Assembly (NCBI GenBank): GCA_900620265.3
Contig: UYNY03000031.1
Location: forward strand, 85,312-135,585
Direction of reading: 5' to 3'
Length of the DNA stretch: 50,274 bases
Origin: Nitrosopumilaceae archaeon
Lineage (GTDB): Archaea; Thermoproteota; Nitrososphaeria; Nitrososphaerales; Nitrosopumilaceae
Shown here: piece after piece, positions 41,458 through 49,033 of the stretch
Position numbering within the stretch: position 1 is the stretch's first letter
How the letters are laid out: every line of letters starts with the position of its first letter
Notes under the pieces: generated by a model
Told to the model about the DNA's origin: nothing
Databases searched by the model: none
The model's input: the letters and a program-made list of their open reading frames with translations, nothing else
Position numbers and translations under genes: made by a program

Positions 41458-42809
41458 GCGCGGCGGGGCGCGTGCTGCGCAGCAGGGCGGGCGCGGCCGG
41501 CGCGGCGCTGCTGCTCGTCCTCGCCGCCACGTCGGTGCTCGCCGTCACCGCGGTCCCCCCCGAGGCGTTCAGGGAGTGGGGCAACCCGGCAAGCTGGCTC
41601 TCCCACCCGAGGGCCGCCGCCCCCGCCTGGGCCGGCCTCATCCAGCAGGAGAGGATCCCGGAGCACCTCCTGCTCGAGGGGCCGCGCGCCGGCGGCAGCG
41701 CCGGGGCCACCCACACGGAGACCCGCGTCTTTGAGTTTGACTACGAGTACGACGGGTTTCCAAGCGACCTCATATACGGGTTCGAGGCATCGTACGAGGG
41801 CTCGCCGCTGCTCCTGCTGCGCCTGGAGAGGCCCGACGGCTCCTCGATGCGCATCTACTCGGCGCCGCTCCCGTTCCACGGCGAGTACGGGGCCCAGCAC
41901 GTCAGGGTCTTCTCGGCCGACCACGCCGTGAGGAAGAACGCGGCCATGCAGGCGCCCGCCGCGCCTCTCCTCCCGGGCGCCCCGGCCGAGCGCCTGCTCT
42001 TCTCCGACGGGGCCGGCGGCCCGCTGGCAGGAAGGTACGCGCTCGTGGCAGACGTCCACTCGGCGGCAGGCGGGATAGCAGTCTCCGGCGAGTCGCTCGT
42101 GGTGGGGGGCAGGGCGTTCGGCCTGATGGGGACCGACGAGCTGCGCAGGGATGTCGCGACCGGCCTCCTGCTCGGCGCCCCCATCGCGCTCTTCATCGGG
42201 CTGTCGGTGTCAATCTCCTCGGTGGCCGCCGGCCTCCTCTACGGCGTCTATGCCGGGTACAGGGGCGGGAGGACCGACGAGGCCATGATGAGGCTCAACG
42301 ACGTGGCGTACGCCATACCGGCCCTGCCGCTGCTCGTCATGCTCGCCGTCACGGTCAGCGGCAGCATATTCGTCATGGCAGGGTTCCTGGCGCTCTTCGG
42401 GTGGGTCGGCGTCGCAAAGGTCTCAAGGAGCATGGCGCTGCAGATACGGACGCGCGGGTACGTGGACGCGGCGGCGCTGATGGGGCACGGCTCTGGCAGG
42501 ATAATCAGGCGCCACATACTGCCGCAGATGCTCCCCTACGCGCTTGCAAGCGTCGCCATATCCGTGCCCGCCGCGATAACCACCGAGGCGGGGCTGAGCT
42601 TCCTCGGGCTCGTCGACCCCTCGTTCCCCACCTGGGGGCAGATGCTGCACGACGCGGACGTCCACGGAGCCGGCTCCCGCGGGATGTGGTGGTGGATAGT
42701 GCCGCCCGGCGTGATGATCGCCGTGACGGGGCTGGCGTTCGTGCTGCTTGGAAACGCCATCGAGTCGGCCACCGACGTCAGGTCGCAGGCGCTTCGAACC
42801 CGCGGATGA
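41454..42809 (+). CDS. ABC transporter permease, DppC/OppC type
   Basis: 451 aa, much longer than the usual 280-300. Between helix 1 (about 12-32) and the core permease (from about 235) is an extracytoplasmic insert of about 200 residues (EFDYEYDGFPSDLIYGFEAS and following). The core has VDAAALMGHGSGRIIRRHIL as EAA loop and EAGLSFLGLVDPSFPTWG, typical of DppC. No ATPase or binding-protein gene is adjacent, so the cytoplasmic motor must be encoded elsewhere. Confidence 0.9.
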   Translation: MSAAGRVLRSRAGAAGAALLLVLAATSVLAVTAVPPEAFREWGNPASWLSHPRAAAPAWAGLIQQERIPEHLLLEGPRAGGSAGATHTETRVFEFDYEYDGFPSDLIYGFEASYEGSPLLLLRLERPDGSSMRIYSAPLPFHGEYGAQHVRVFSADHAVRKNAAMQAPAAPLLPGAPAERLLFSDGAGGPLAGRYALVADVHSAAGGIAVSGESLVVGGRAFGLMGTDELRRDVATGLLLGAPIALFIGLSVSISSVAAGLLYGVYAGYRGGRTDEAMMRLNDVAYAIPALPLLVMLAVTVSGSIFVMAGFLALFGWVGVAKVSRSMALQIRTRGYVDAAALMGHGSGRIIRRHILPQMLPYALASVAISVPAAITTEAGLSFLGLVDPSFPTWGQMLHDADVHGAGSRGMWWWIVPPGVMIAVTGLAFVLLGNAIESATDVRSQALRTRG

Positions 42810-43095
42810 CGCCGAGGGCGCCGTCGGTGAGCCGGATGGTGTAGACGCGCGAGGACGGGTCGTCCGGCGACTTTGCAAGCTCGTCGGCCAGCCTGGACCT
42901 GGCGTCCTCGGAGCCGGCGTCGTGCGCGCACAGCCCGAACGACTTTAGCCCGAGGTCCCTCTCCCGCAGGTACGATATGAAGCCCCGATAGCCGTCGGGA
43001 TCGCCCCACCCGGCGCCCCGCTCCTCGCACAGCCCTATCCAGACGTCTATCGAGTTGTGGAAGAGGACCCTTTGGCGCATCTCATCAAGGGTCAA
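42778..43095 (-). CDS. hypothetical protein
   Basis: A 105-aa product starting at TTG (overlapping the previous stop as TTGA): TLDEMRQRVLFHNSIDVWIG, then a helical/charged body. No family recognised. Its 3-prime end overlaps the DppC-type gene by 32 nt on the opposite strand, the longest tail overlap in the window. Confidence 0.6.
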   Translation of the reverse strand: MTLDEMRQRVLFHNSIDVWIGLCEERGAGWGDPDGYRGFISYLRERDLGLKSFGLCAHDAGSEDARSRLADELAKSPDDPSSRVYTIRLTDGALGVIRGFEAPAT

Positions 43096-43400
43096 AAGTC
43101 AGCACGCTTCATCTTGGAGCCGCACCGCGGGCAAGAGCCCCCCTTGTACGTGTTGTTGCAGACGAGGCAGACGTACTTTACCCCGCCGGACCCGCGCGGG
43201 CCGGACCCGAAGAAGCCGCCGGCCCCCGAGCCGTACCCCCCCATCTGGCCGCTGTACCTCTTGCGGAGCAGCAGCGGGAACGCCACGAATATCGCGAGGG
43301 CGGCGGCCAGGCCGAACGGGAACGGGATTATCCACTGCAGGGCGATGCTGAGCCCCAGGGACGCGAAGAGAAAGATGAGGTAGGTCTTGTACTGGAACAA
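43092..43400 (-). CDS. membrane protein with C-terminal zinc ribbon
   Basis: A 102-aa product with two hydrophobic helices (YLIFLFASLGLSIALQWIIP and FGLAAALAIFVAFPLLL), a Gly/Ser-rich linker (GQMGGYGSGAGGFFGSGPRG) and a C-terminal zinc ribbon CLVC...CPRC. TTG start at 43398-43400, about 27 nt from TTTATAAC. Domain layout suggests a membrane-tethered zinc sensor or adaptor; function unknown. Confidence 0.75.
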   Translation of the reverse strand: MFQYKTYLIFLFASLGLSIALQWIIPFPFGLAAALAIFVAFPLLLRKRYSGQMGGYGSGAGGFFGSGPRGSGGVKYVCLVCNNTYKGGSCPRCGSKMKRADF

Positions 43401-43423
43401 CGGGGATCGTGGGCCGCGTAGAG

Positions 43424-43858
43424 TTATAAAGTTTTGCGGAGATCCCGGGCACCTGTGGCCGGATCCCCGTATATTGAGAGCGGCAGGCGCCTCCCGCCGC
43501 TGTCCCACGCGTACACGGAGCCGTCCTCGTACGGGAACCCCACTATCACCGAGACGAGGCCGAAGAAGTTGTGCAGGTCCGTCAGGGACGGCTCGGCCGG
43601 GCCGCTCGGGTGCGAGTGCACCATCCCCACGTAGCTGAGGTCGAACGGGAGGAACGAGTGGGGGAACCCCGCAAAGGAGGGGCCCGACTCGCTGAACGGC
43701 GGTATCACCAGCCCGTCGACGGTGATGAGCCCCCGTTTGGAGCGCCCCTTGAGGACGAGCACACCCTCGTTGGGGTGCTTTATCCGGCAGTATGACAGTA
43801 TGCTGTCCATCACGTCGCGCCTCACCTCGACGCTCCGCTCCAGCTTTTTGCCGAACAT
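43424..43858 (-). CDS. JAMM/MPN+ metallopeptidase
   Basis: 144 aa with an exact JAMM motif: E31, H81-S-H83, seven residues, S91-x2-D94 (HSHPSGPAEPSLTD). Such enzymes are zinc isopeptidases or endopeptidases (deubiquitinase/desampylase type in archaea). The ATG at 43858 directly follows the TAG of the coiled-coil gene upstream, so the two are tightly coupled. A SAMP/ubiquitin-like partner is not in the window. Confidence 0.92.
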   Translation of the reverse strand: MFGKKLERSVEVRRDVMDSILSYCRIKHPNEGVLVLKGRSKRGLITVDGLVIPPFSESGPSFAGFPHSFLPFDLSYVGMVHSHPSGPAEPSLTDLHNFFGLVSVIVGFPYEDGSVYAWDSGGRRLPLSIYGDPATGARDLRKTL

Positions 43859-45127
43859 CTACCCGCGCTCCACCACGTACTCGGTGCTGGACATGGCGCA
43901 CAGCAGCCGCCCCGCCTCTGACACCATGCCGGGGATGCCGCCCTCCAGCGCGGCGGCCTCGGCGCGCAGCGACTCGGACCTCTCGGCCGCCATCCGGGCC
44001 ATCGATCCGGCCCTCTCTAGCGCCTTCTCGGCCCTCTCCAGGCCCAGGGGGCGCGCCGATTCGACCTCGGCCTCTATCGCGCGCCCCGCCTCCTCGTGCG
44101 CAGAGATCCGCGCGGCCAGCCCGGGCGCCGCGGCGCCCGCCTCGTCGACCTGCGCGAGCGACTTTTGCACGTCCTTTACGGATATCGACCCCGACGAGAC
44201 GGCGCGCCTGACGTTGCCGAGTATCTCGGCGACGTCAGCGTCGCTGCCGCGCCGGAGCGCATCGTACGGGTCGGACGCCAGAGACTCGAGGAGCGCCTTT
44301 TTCTCCTTGTCAAGCGACGAGCCGTACGAGTACCTGCCAAGCGGCCTTGATATCCGTGCAAAGACGGAGGCGGCCTCGGCGCGCAGGGCGGTGCCGGCCG
44401 CCTCGTGCGCCCCCGACTTGTCCCTCGCTGCAAGGTACCTGGCATAGCCGTCGGACCCGCGCTCCTCCTCCACCTTGGCGCGGAGGGACTCCTCCTCCCC
44501 CCTGTGCGCCGCCGCGTCCCGCGCCGCCTCGCCTGCCTTCTTGAGCAGGTCGGCGCCCCCCTCCTCGGCCTCGGCCACCCCGGCCACGATCTCCCGTATC
44601 CGCGCCGCCGAGTCCCGGCGCAGGTCCGCCTCCGTCACGAGTACCCGGAGCTCCTTGTGCGCGGCGCTCACCTCGGCCATGTCGTCCCGGAGGCGCTGCG
44701 AGTACTTTTTCGCGAACAGGTGTATCACGCGCTTTTGCCTGCCGAGCGCGTCGCCGACGCGCTTTAGTATCTGGGCCATCTGGGCCTCAAGCTCACGGGC
44801 GCCGTCCTCGCCGGAGACCTCGGGCAGGCCGTCAGAGCACCTGCCGATCGCCTCGATCACCTGCTTCTTGCCGCGCACGACGATCACCCGTATGTTCCGG
44901 TCCGCCTCGTCCACGTCAAGGTCGTCGTCCTTGAGGAGGCGCCCCACCTCGGCGAGCCCCTCCACGGCGGGGGCCGCCCGCTCGCGCAGGCGGGCGGCCT
45001 CCTCGGCCAGCGTCCTGCCGCGCAGCGACTCGATCTCAGAGACGGCCCCCGGCACGTCGCGCAGCCGTATGGTCCTGCGGGGCGGGGGCTCGGGGGGCTT
45101 TTTCTTCTTGCCAAGCCCGAACACCAT
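43859..45127 (-). CDS. long coiled-coil protein coupled to JAMM peptidase
   Basis: 422 aa, nearly all helical, rich in Ala/Glu/Arg with heptad-like stretches throughout (EIESLRGRTLAEEAARLRER and similar). The N-terminus is FGLGKKKKPPEPPPRR, a basic/proline tail. No enzymatic motif. The ATG at 45125-45127 is about 27 nt from ATTTTTTAA; the start eight codons upstream lies in that promoter. It could be a scaffold, a cytoskeletal or ESCRT-like filament protein, or a substrate of the JAMM enzyme; none is proven. Confidence 0.75.
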   Translation of the reverse strand: MVFGLGKKKKPPEPPPRRTIRLRDVPGAVSEIESLRGRTLAEEAARLRERAAPAVEGLAEVGRLLKDDDLDVDEADRNIRVIVVRGKKQVIEAIGRCSDGLPEVSGEDGARELEAQMAQILKRVGDALGRQKRVIHLFAKKYSQRLRDDMAEVSAAHKELRVLVTEADLRRDSAARIREIVAGVAEAEEGGADLLKKAGEAARDAAAHRGEEESLRAKVEEERGSDGYARYLAARDKSGAHEAAGTALRAEAASVFARISRPLGRYSYGSSLDKEKKALLESLASDPYDALRRGSDADVAEILGNVRRAVSSGSISVKDVQKSLAQVDEAGAAAPGLAARISAHEEAGRAIEAEVESARPLGLERAEKALERAGSMARMAAERSESLRAEAAALEGGIPGMVSEAGRLLCAMSSTEYVVERG

Positions 45128-45150
45128 GGGGGCGCGGCGCGCCCCGCTCA

Positions 45151-45177
45151 TTAAAAAATCGTGTGAAGGTTTAAAGG
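45151..45177. promoter_or_regulatory. divergent TATA boxes, coiled-coil / SRPBCC genes
   Basis: TTAAAAAATC at 45151-45160 (minus-strand use) serves the coiled-coil/JAMM pair. GTTTAAAGG at 45169-45177 (plus-strand use) serves the SRPBCC gene, about 26 nt from its GTG. Confidence 0.55.
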
Positions 45178-45198
45178 CCCGCGCGGGCCCGCGGCAAC

Positions 45199-45627
45199 GT
45201 GCGCCGCACCGGCAGGGTCAGGAGGAGGGCCACAGTCGCGGCCCCGGCGCGGGCCGTGTGGGCCGTCATCGGCGGCATATACGGGATGGAGAAGTGGGCC
45301 GACGGAGTCACGGGAACGGACGCCCTGCCGGGCCCGAGGCGCGGCGTCGGCGCAGGCAGGGTCGTGAGGATGGCCGGCGGGCGGGGCATCGAGGAGTATG
45401 TCACGGCGTGGGACCCGCCAAGGTCATACACGTACGTGGCCGTCTCGGGGCTCGGCGCGAGGGCGTACGTGGCGACTGTCAGCCTGGCAGGATCCGGCGG
45501 GCGCACCGCCGTCACGTGGGAGTCGTTCGTCTGCGCCGACTCGGGGCTTGACGCCCTGCTGGACGACCTAGGGCGGTTCTACTCTGGGTCGCTGGCGGGC
45601 CTGCGGAGGCTCTTGGAGAAGGGGTAA
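45199..45627 (+). CDS. SRPBCC (polyketide cyclase-like) protein
   Basis: A 142-aa START/Bet v1-like fold: ATVAAPARAVWAVIGGIYGMEKW, GAGRVVRMAGGRGIEEYVTAWDPP, TAVTWESFV and a C-terminal helix FYSGSLAGLRRLLEKG. Binds hydrophobic ligands in other family members; ligand unknown here. GTG start with a TATA-like box about 26 nt upstream. Confidence 0.85.
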   Translation: MRRTGRVRRRATVAAPARAVWAVIGGIYGMEKWADGVTGTDALPGPRRGVGAGRVVRMAGGRGIEEYVTAWDPPRSYTYVAVSGLGARAYVATVSLAGSGGRTAVTWESFVCADSGLDALLDDLGRFYSGSLAGLRRLLEKG

Positions 45628-45652
45628 ATATCCCCGGGATGCAGGCACGCGC

Positions 45653-45934
45653 GTGAGCGACATGCGCGCCGTGCTCGCCGGGATCGGGATACTCTTTGCC
45701 GGGTTCATCGTCATGGCGGGGCTCGGGGGTGACCACAGGGACGCGCTGGCCGAGGCGGCCGAGTTCGGCGAGTGCGCCGGGAACCCGGGGTGCGAGGGGG
45801 ACGCGGCGCTCTTCTTCGTAGCAGTCGCGTGCATCGCGGGGGCCGGCGCGTTCATGCTGTACAGGGGGGCCCGCGGCGACTGGGACAGCAGGGTAAGGCC
45901 GGAGGACGTGGTCGGCCCCAAGAGGCCCGGCTAG
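45653..45934 (+). CDS. small two-helix membrane protein
   Basis: A 93-aa product with helices at about 6-24 and 50-68; the loop between them has a Cys pair (GECAGNPGCEGD) facing outside. GTG start at 45653, about 24 nt from GTAAATATC. The stop shares CTAG with the opposing Lrp-domain gene. Function unknown. Confidence 0.65.
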   Translation: MSDMRAVLAGIGILFAGFIVMAGLGGDHRDALAEAAEFGECAGNPGCEGDAALFFVAVACIAGAGAFMLYRGARGDWDSRVRPEDVVGPKRPG

Positions 45935-46161
45935 TCCTTTCTTATCAGCGTGGCAGTCGAGCGCACCTTTTCAAGGCGCTGTATGCCCCACGTGACGGCC
46001 TCGCGGGCCTTTTCAAAGTTGTCGGCCTCGAGCACGACCATCATGTCGTGCGCCCCGATCGTCTCAAAGACGTCCACCACACCGTCGGTCCCCCGCAGCT
46101 TTTCGGCCACGTCGGCCTCGGCCCCGAGCTCGCAGTTGAGCATCACGTACGCGCGCGTCAT
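45931..46161 (-). CDS. stand-alone Lrp/AsnC ligand-binding (RAM) domain
   Basis: A 76-aa product comprising only the C-terminal effector domain of the Lrp/AsnC family (TRAYVMLNCELGAEADVAEK, VVDVFETIGAHDMMVVLEAD). It has no DNA-binding part. Such stand-alone domains bind amino acids and may modulate full-length Lrp regulators. ATG at 46159-46161, about 27 nt from GGTTTAAATAC. Confidence 0.9.
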   Translation of the reverse strand: MTRAYVMLNCELGAEADVAEKLRGTDGVVDVFETIGAHDMMVVLEADNFEKAREAVTWGIQRLEKVRSTATLIRKD

Positions 46162-46201
46162 GCCGGCGCGGCGCCGGGCTCGGTATTTAAACCTGCGACG
46201 C

Positions 46202-46840
46202 TCACACGACGTGCACGAGGTCCTTGAGGTTGCGGCGCGGCTTTGGGTACCTTGACTGCTCGGGGTACCCGATGCAGAGGATCGACGAGGGGACAAGATC
46301 CGTCCCGATCACCTCCATCACCGCCCGCTCGTCGAGCATGCCTATCCATATCGAGCTGAGCCCGAGGGCCTGAGCGGCCAGCTGCGAGTAGGCGGCGGCC
46401 AGGGTGGCGTCCTGGATTGCGAACTTTGTAAGCACGTACTGCTCAAAGTCGAACTTTACGCGGGCCGGGTTCTTGCAGAAGACCAGCACGGCGGGCGCGT
46501 CGACGTACTTTTGCCCGTTGCACGCGGCCACCAGGCCCTTCTTCACCTTGGGATCACGGACGTAGAATATCTCGAACCCCTGGTAGTTGCCCGCCGTGGG
46601 CGCCGTGTCGGCCGCCGCTATTATCCGGTCCATCTTTACGGCCTCGACGGGCCTCTTTGAGAACCGGCGGGTCGACCTGCGCCTTGCCATCACCCGGAAC
46701 ATGTCGGTGTCGGTGTCCGCCTCGGAGGCCGACGAGAGTATGTGGTCGAGGAGCTGGTTCCGCAGCCCCGGGTCATAGTCGGGCTCGTCCTGCGGCTCGT
46801 ACCCCTTGGGGTATATCCGGGTCCCGTGCACGGGGATCAT
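46202..46840 (-). CDS. nitroreductase-family flavoprotein
   Basis: 212 aa of the FMN-dependent nitroreductase fold: MARRRSTRRFSKRPVE (FMN phosphate-binding RRSxRxF), TAPTAGNYQGFEIFYV, LAAAYSQLAAQALGLSSIWIG and CIGYPEQ. The N-terminal 50 residues are an extra acidic/helical segment. The physiological substrate cannot be told. The start is less certain: a TTTTAATAC box is only about 18 nt away. Confidence 0.9.
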   Translation of the reverse strand: MIPVHGTRIYPKGYEPQDEPDYDPGLRNQLLDHILSSASEADTDTDMFRVMARRRSTRRFSKRPVEAVKMDRIIAAADTAPTAGNYQGFEIFYVRDPKVKKGLVAACNGQKYVDAPAVLVFCKNPARVKFDFEQYVLTKFAIQDATLAAAYSQLAAQALGLSSIWIGMLDERAVMEVIGTDLVPSSILCIGYPEQSRYPKPRRNLKDLVHVV

Positions 46841-46855
46841 GGGCGGCCCGTGGTA

Positions 46856-47044
46856 TTAAAACGGCGCCTCTGGCTCGAACGAGTCGCATCCGGACCCGCA
46901 CGGCTTGTTCATGACCCCCTCGCAGGACCCGTCTGCAGCATGCATTATGCGGTGGTGGCCGCAGTACCGGCACCGCTCCCTAAAGTGGGATATCACGTCC
47001 TCCAGCGGGATCCCGGACCCCCGCAGCCTCTCCCCCGTGTCCAT
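46856..47044 (-). CDS. 62-aa Cys/His zinc-binding protein
   Basis: The small product has CRYCGHHRIMHAADGSC and further Cys (KPCGSGC), suggesting one or two zinc sites. The ATG at 47042-47044 has GGTTAATTT about 27 nt upstream; the longer frame to 47245 is not used. It directly precedes the nitroreductase gene's terminus region in the opposite order. No family recognised. Confidence 0.65.
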   Translation of the reverse strand: MDTGERLRGSGIPLEDVISHFRERCRYCGHHRIMHAADGSCEGVMNKPCGSGCDSFEPEAPF

Positions 47045-47236
47045 GCGGGGGCGCCGCGCGTCCCGGCAAATTAACCAAGCGCCCGGCGGGGGGGCGTCCC
47101 GGGATGTAGGAGGGTTTTGGCGCCGGGAATGACATTCGAATTCGGGCCGGGGCCCACGCCTGCGGCAGGGCCACGCGGGGGCCGTTTTCGGGCCTTTTTG
47201 AATATCTTTTACGCCTGAGGGCCCAGATGTTATTTT
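47045..47236. other. intergenic spacer before the recombinase gene
   Basis: About 190 nt with promoter boxes at each end: GGTTAATTT for the minus-strand zinc gene, and ATCTTTTACG about 27 nt before the recombinase ATG. I looked for a tRNA 3-prime end or repeated att core that would mark an integration site and found none. Confidence 0.5.
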
Positions 47237-48907
47237 ATGCGACATTCAAAGTCTGCAGCGGCAGGCACGGAAAAAGGTGCGTGGAAGATGGGTAGGAGGA
47301 CCAGGGCTACGCACTTTTTGTCAAATCCTGAACTGAAAAGGCTCCTTAAATACAACCCGGGACTGGAGGGCATGGACGACGACATCCACAAGTCCCGGTA
47401 CAGGACGGAGCTGGAGCTCAAAAAGATAGCAAAGAGGCACCCCGGGCCCAACTATGAGCTGGCCTGCAGGTACATCGACAGGCTCCACATGGCCAACCGC
47501 TCCCTGGGCAGGATCTCAAGCTATGCGGCCGGGGTCGCAAAGATACTGGATATCTGCGGGGCCACCGTGGCGGAGTGGAGCCGGGAGGACGTCGAGCGGA
47601 TCCACAAGTCCATAGCCTGCTCCAGGTACTCCAACAGCGTCAAGAAGGACACGCTGACCTGCCTCAAGAGGCTGTACCACTTTGCCGTCCACGGGGACAT
47701 ACCCAACAAGGCGGCCGGCGGGCAGTACGACCCCATGGTGGCCTGGATAACCCCGGGCGCCTTTAACGAGAGGCACCAGAAGATCCAGCCGATGGACCTG
47801 CTCACCGAGGAGGAGGTGCTGGCCCTGGTCCGGGCCGTAAAGGACACGGGCCGCCACGTCAGGCGGAACGTGGCCCTCATATTCATGATGCTCGAGGGGG
47901 CCTACCGGCCCGGCGAGATCCTCTCCATCAGGGTGGGCGGGGTCGAGCTGTACGACGGGTTTGCAAAGGTGATCACCACCGGCAAGACCGGCCCAAAGTC
48001 CCTCACCCTGGTCTCCAGCTTTGGGCCGCTCCGCGAGTGGCTCTCAGAGCACCCGCGGGTCGACGACCCCGAGGCGTTCCTGATGTTCCACAACAACGCG
48101 GCGGGCGTCATGGGGTACAGCAGCCTGGCATACACGATAAGCTCGGCCCAGAGGAGGGCGGGCATAAAGAAGAGGATCTGGCCCTACCTCTTCCGGCACA
48201 CGGCCCTGACCGAGTACAGCAAGCTGATGGGCAACGTGGCAAAGATCTACGGCAACTGGACGGCCTCGTCCAACATGATAAGCGTCTATGAGCACCTTGC
48301 CAGCTCCGACCAGGAGGACGCCGTCCTGAGGCTCCACGGCATGAGGAACGAGAGGCGCAGGTCCGCCGTCCTGCTTGCCCGCCAGTGCCCCTCCTGCGGG
48401 GTTGTCAGCTCGGCCGACAGGGAGGCGTGCCCCGGGTGCGGGGGCGGCATGGAGGGGGCGGGCCACCCGATGGAGGGGCCGGCCGTGCAGGGGCAGGATG
48501 GATGGCCGGCCGGACACCCGGCCGGATACCCGGCCGGCGGCGCGTACCCCGCGCCCCCGGCGGGGACCGGGGCGGGAGCCGGCCTGGCGGGGGCCGGGGC
48601 AGTGGGCTCGGCGGGCGGCGCGGCAGTGCCGGCGGAACGGCCCGGGGAGGGCCGCGCATGGACATCCGGGCCGGCGGCGGCGGGGGCCGGGCGCGCCCGG
48701 ATGCAGGAGTATGTGGGATACGGGACGGGACGGGGGGAGGACGGCCAACGCGTGGATCCGGGGATGCCCGCCCGGACTGCAACCCGGACGGCGGCCCGGG
48801 GGTCGTCCCAGCCGGACGACGCGGATGCCAAGATCAAGAGGCTGGAGGAGGCAAACGCCCGCCTGCAGGGGATGGTAGGCGACCTTTTAGCAAGGCTCAG
48901 CCAATAG
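47237..48907 (+). CDS. tyrosine recombinase with zinc-ribbon and coiled-coil tail
   Basis: 556 aa. The SAM-like core-binding domain is at about 50-155 and the catalytic domain at about 185-365: R224 (AYRPGEIL), beta-hairpin Lys near 250, R320/H321 (YLFRHTALTE) and nucleophile Y351 (MISVYEHL). The usual first His of HxxR is Tyr. An unusual tail follows: zinc ribbon C384/C387/C398/C401, a Gly/Ala/Pro/Arg linker of about 110 residues, and a terminal coiled coil (AKIKRLEEANARLQGMVG). It is probably the integrase of an integrated element or a lineage-specific recombinase. The first ATG is supported by a TATA-like box. Confidence 0.88.
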   Translation: MRHSKSAAAGTEKGAWKMGRRTRATHFLSNPELKRLLKYNPGLEGMDDDIHKSRYRTELELKKIAKRHPGPNYELACRYIDRLHMANRSLGRISSYAAGVAKILDICGATVAEWSREDVERIHKSIACSRYSNSVKKDTLTCLKRLYHFAVHGDIPNKAAGGQYDPMVAWITPGAFNERHQKIQPMDLLTEEEVLALVRAVKDTGRHVRRNVALIFMMLEGAYRPGEILSIRVGGVELYDGFAKVITTGKTGPKSLTLVSSFGPLREWLSEHPRVDDPEAFLMFHNNAAGVMGYSSLAYTISSAQRRAGIKKRIWPYLFRHTALTEYSKLMGNVAKIYGNWTASSNMISVYEHLASSDQEDAVLRLHGMRNERRRSAVLLARQCPSCGVVSSADREACPGCGGGMEGAGHPMEGPAVQGQDGWPAGHPAGYPAGGAYPAPPAGTGAGAGLAGAGAVGSAGGAAVPAERPGEGRAWTSGPAAAGAGRARMQEYVGYGTGRGEDGQRVDPGMPARTATRTAARGSSQPDDADAKIKRLEEANARLQGMVGDLLARLSQ

Positions 48908-48913
48908 GGCCGA

Positions 48914-49021
48914 TCAGGACCAGTGGTCCAGTCGGTCTATTGCAACGATCCGGGAACAGCCATACTCTTTCATCATCATCCGGACCGCCAGTTCCTCGCC
49001 CTTGGTGAGCTTCCTTTCCAT
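48914..49021 (-). CDS. 35-aa protein downstream of the unknown operon
   Basis: The frame starts MERKLTKGEELAVRMMMKEY and ends VAIDRLDHWS, one amphipathic helix plus tail. It begins 12 nt after the stop of the 335-aa gene and fills the space before the recombinase stop. It may be a small regulator of the element, but it is too short to be sure. Confidence 0.4.
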   Translation of the reverse strand: MERKLTKGEELAVRMMMKEYGCSRIVAIDRLDHWS

Positions 49022-49033
49022 GGCCCCCTTGGG

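Noticed and set aside
47045-47236. tRNA or att site next to the recombinase
   Set aside because: A TTCGAA-like string occurs, but no cloverleaf arms or repeated core could be found.
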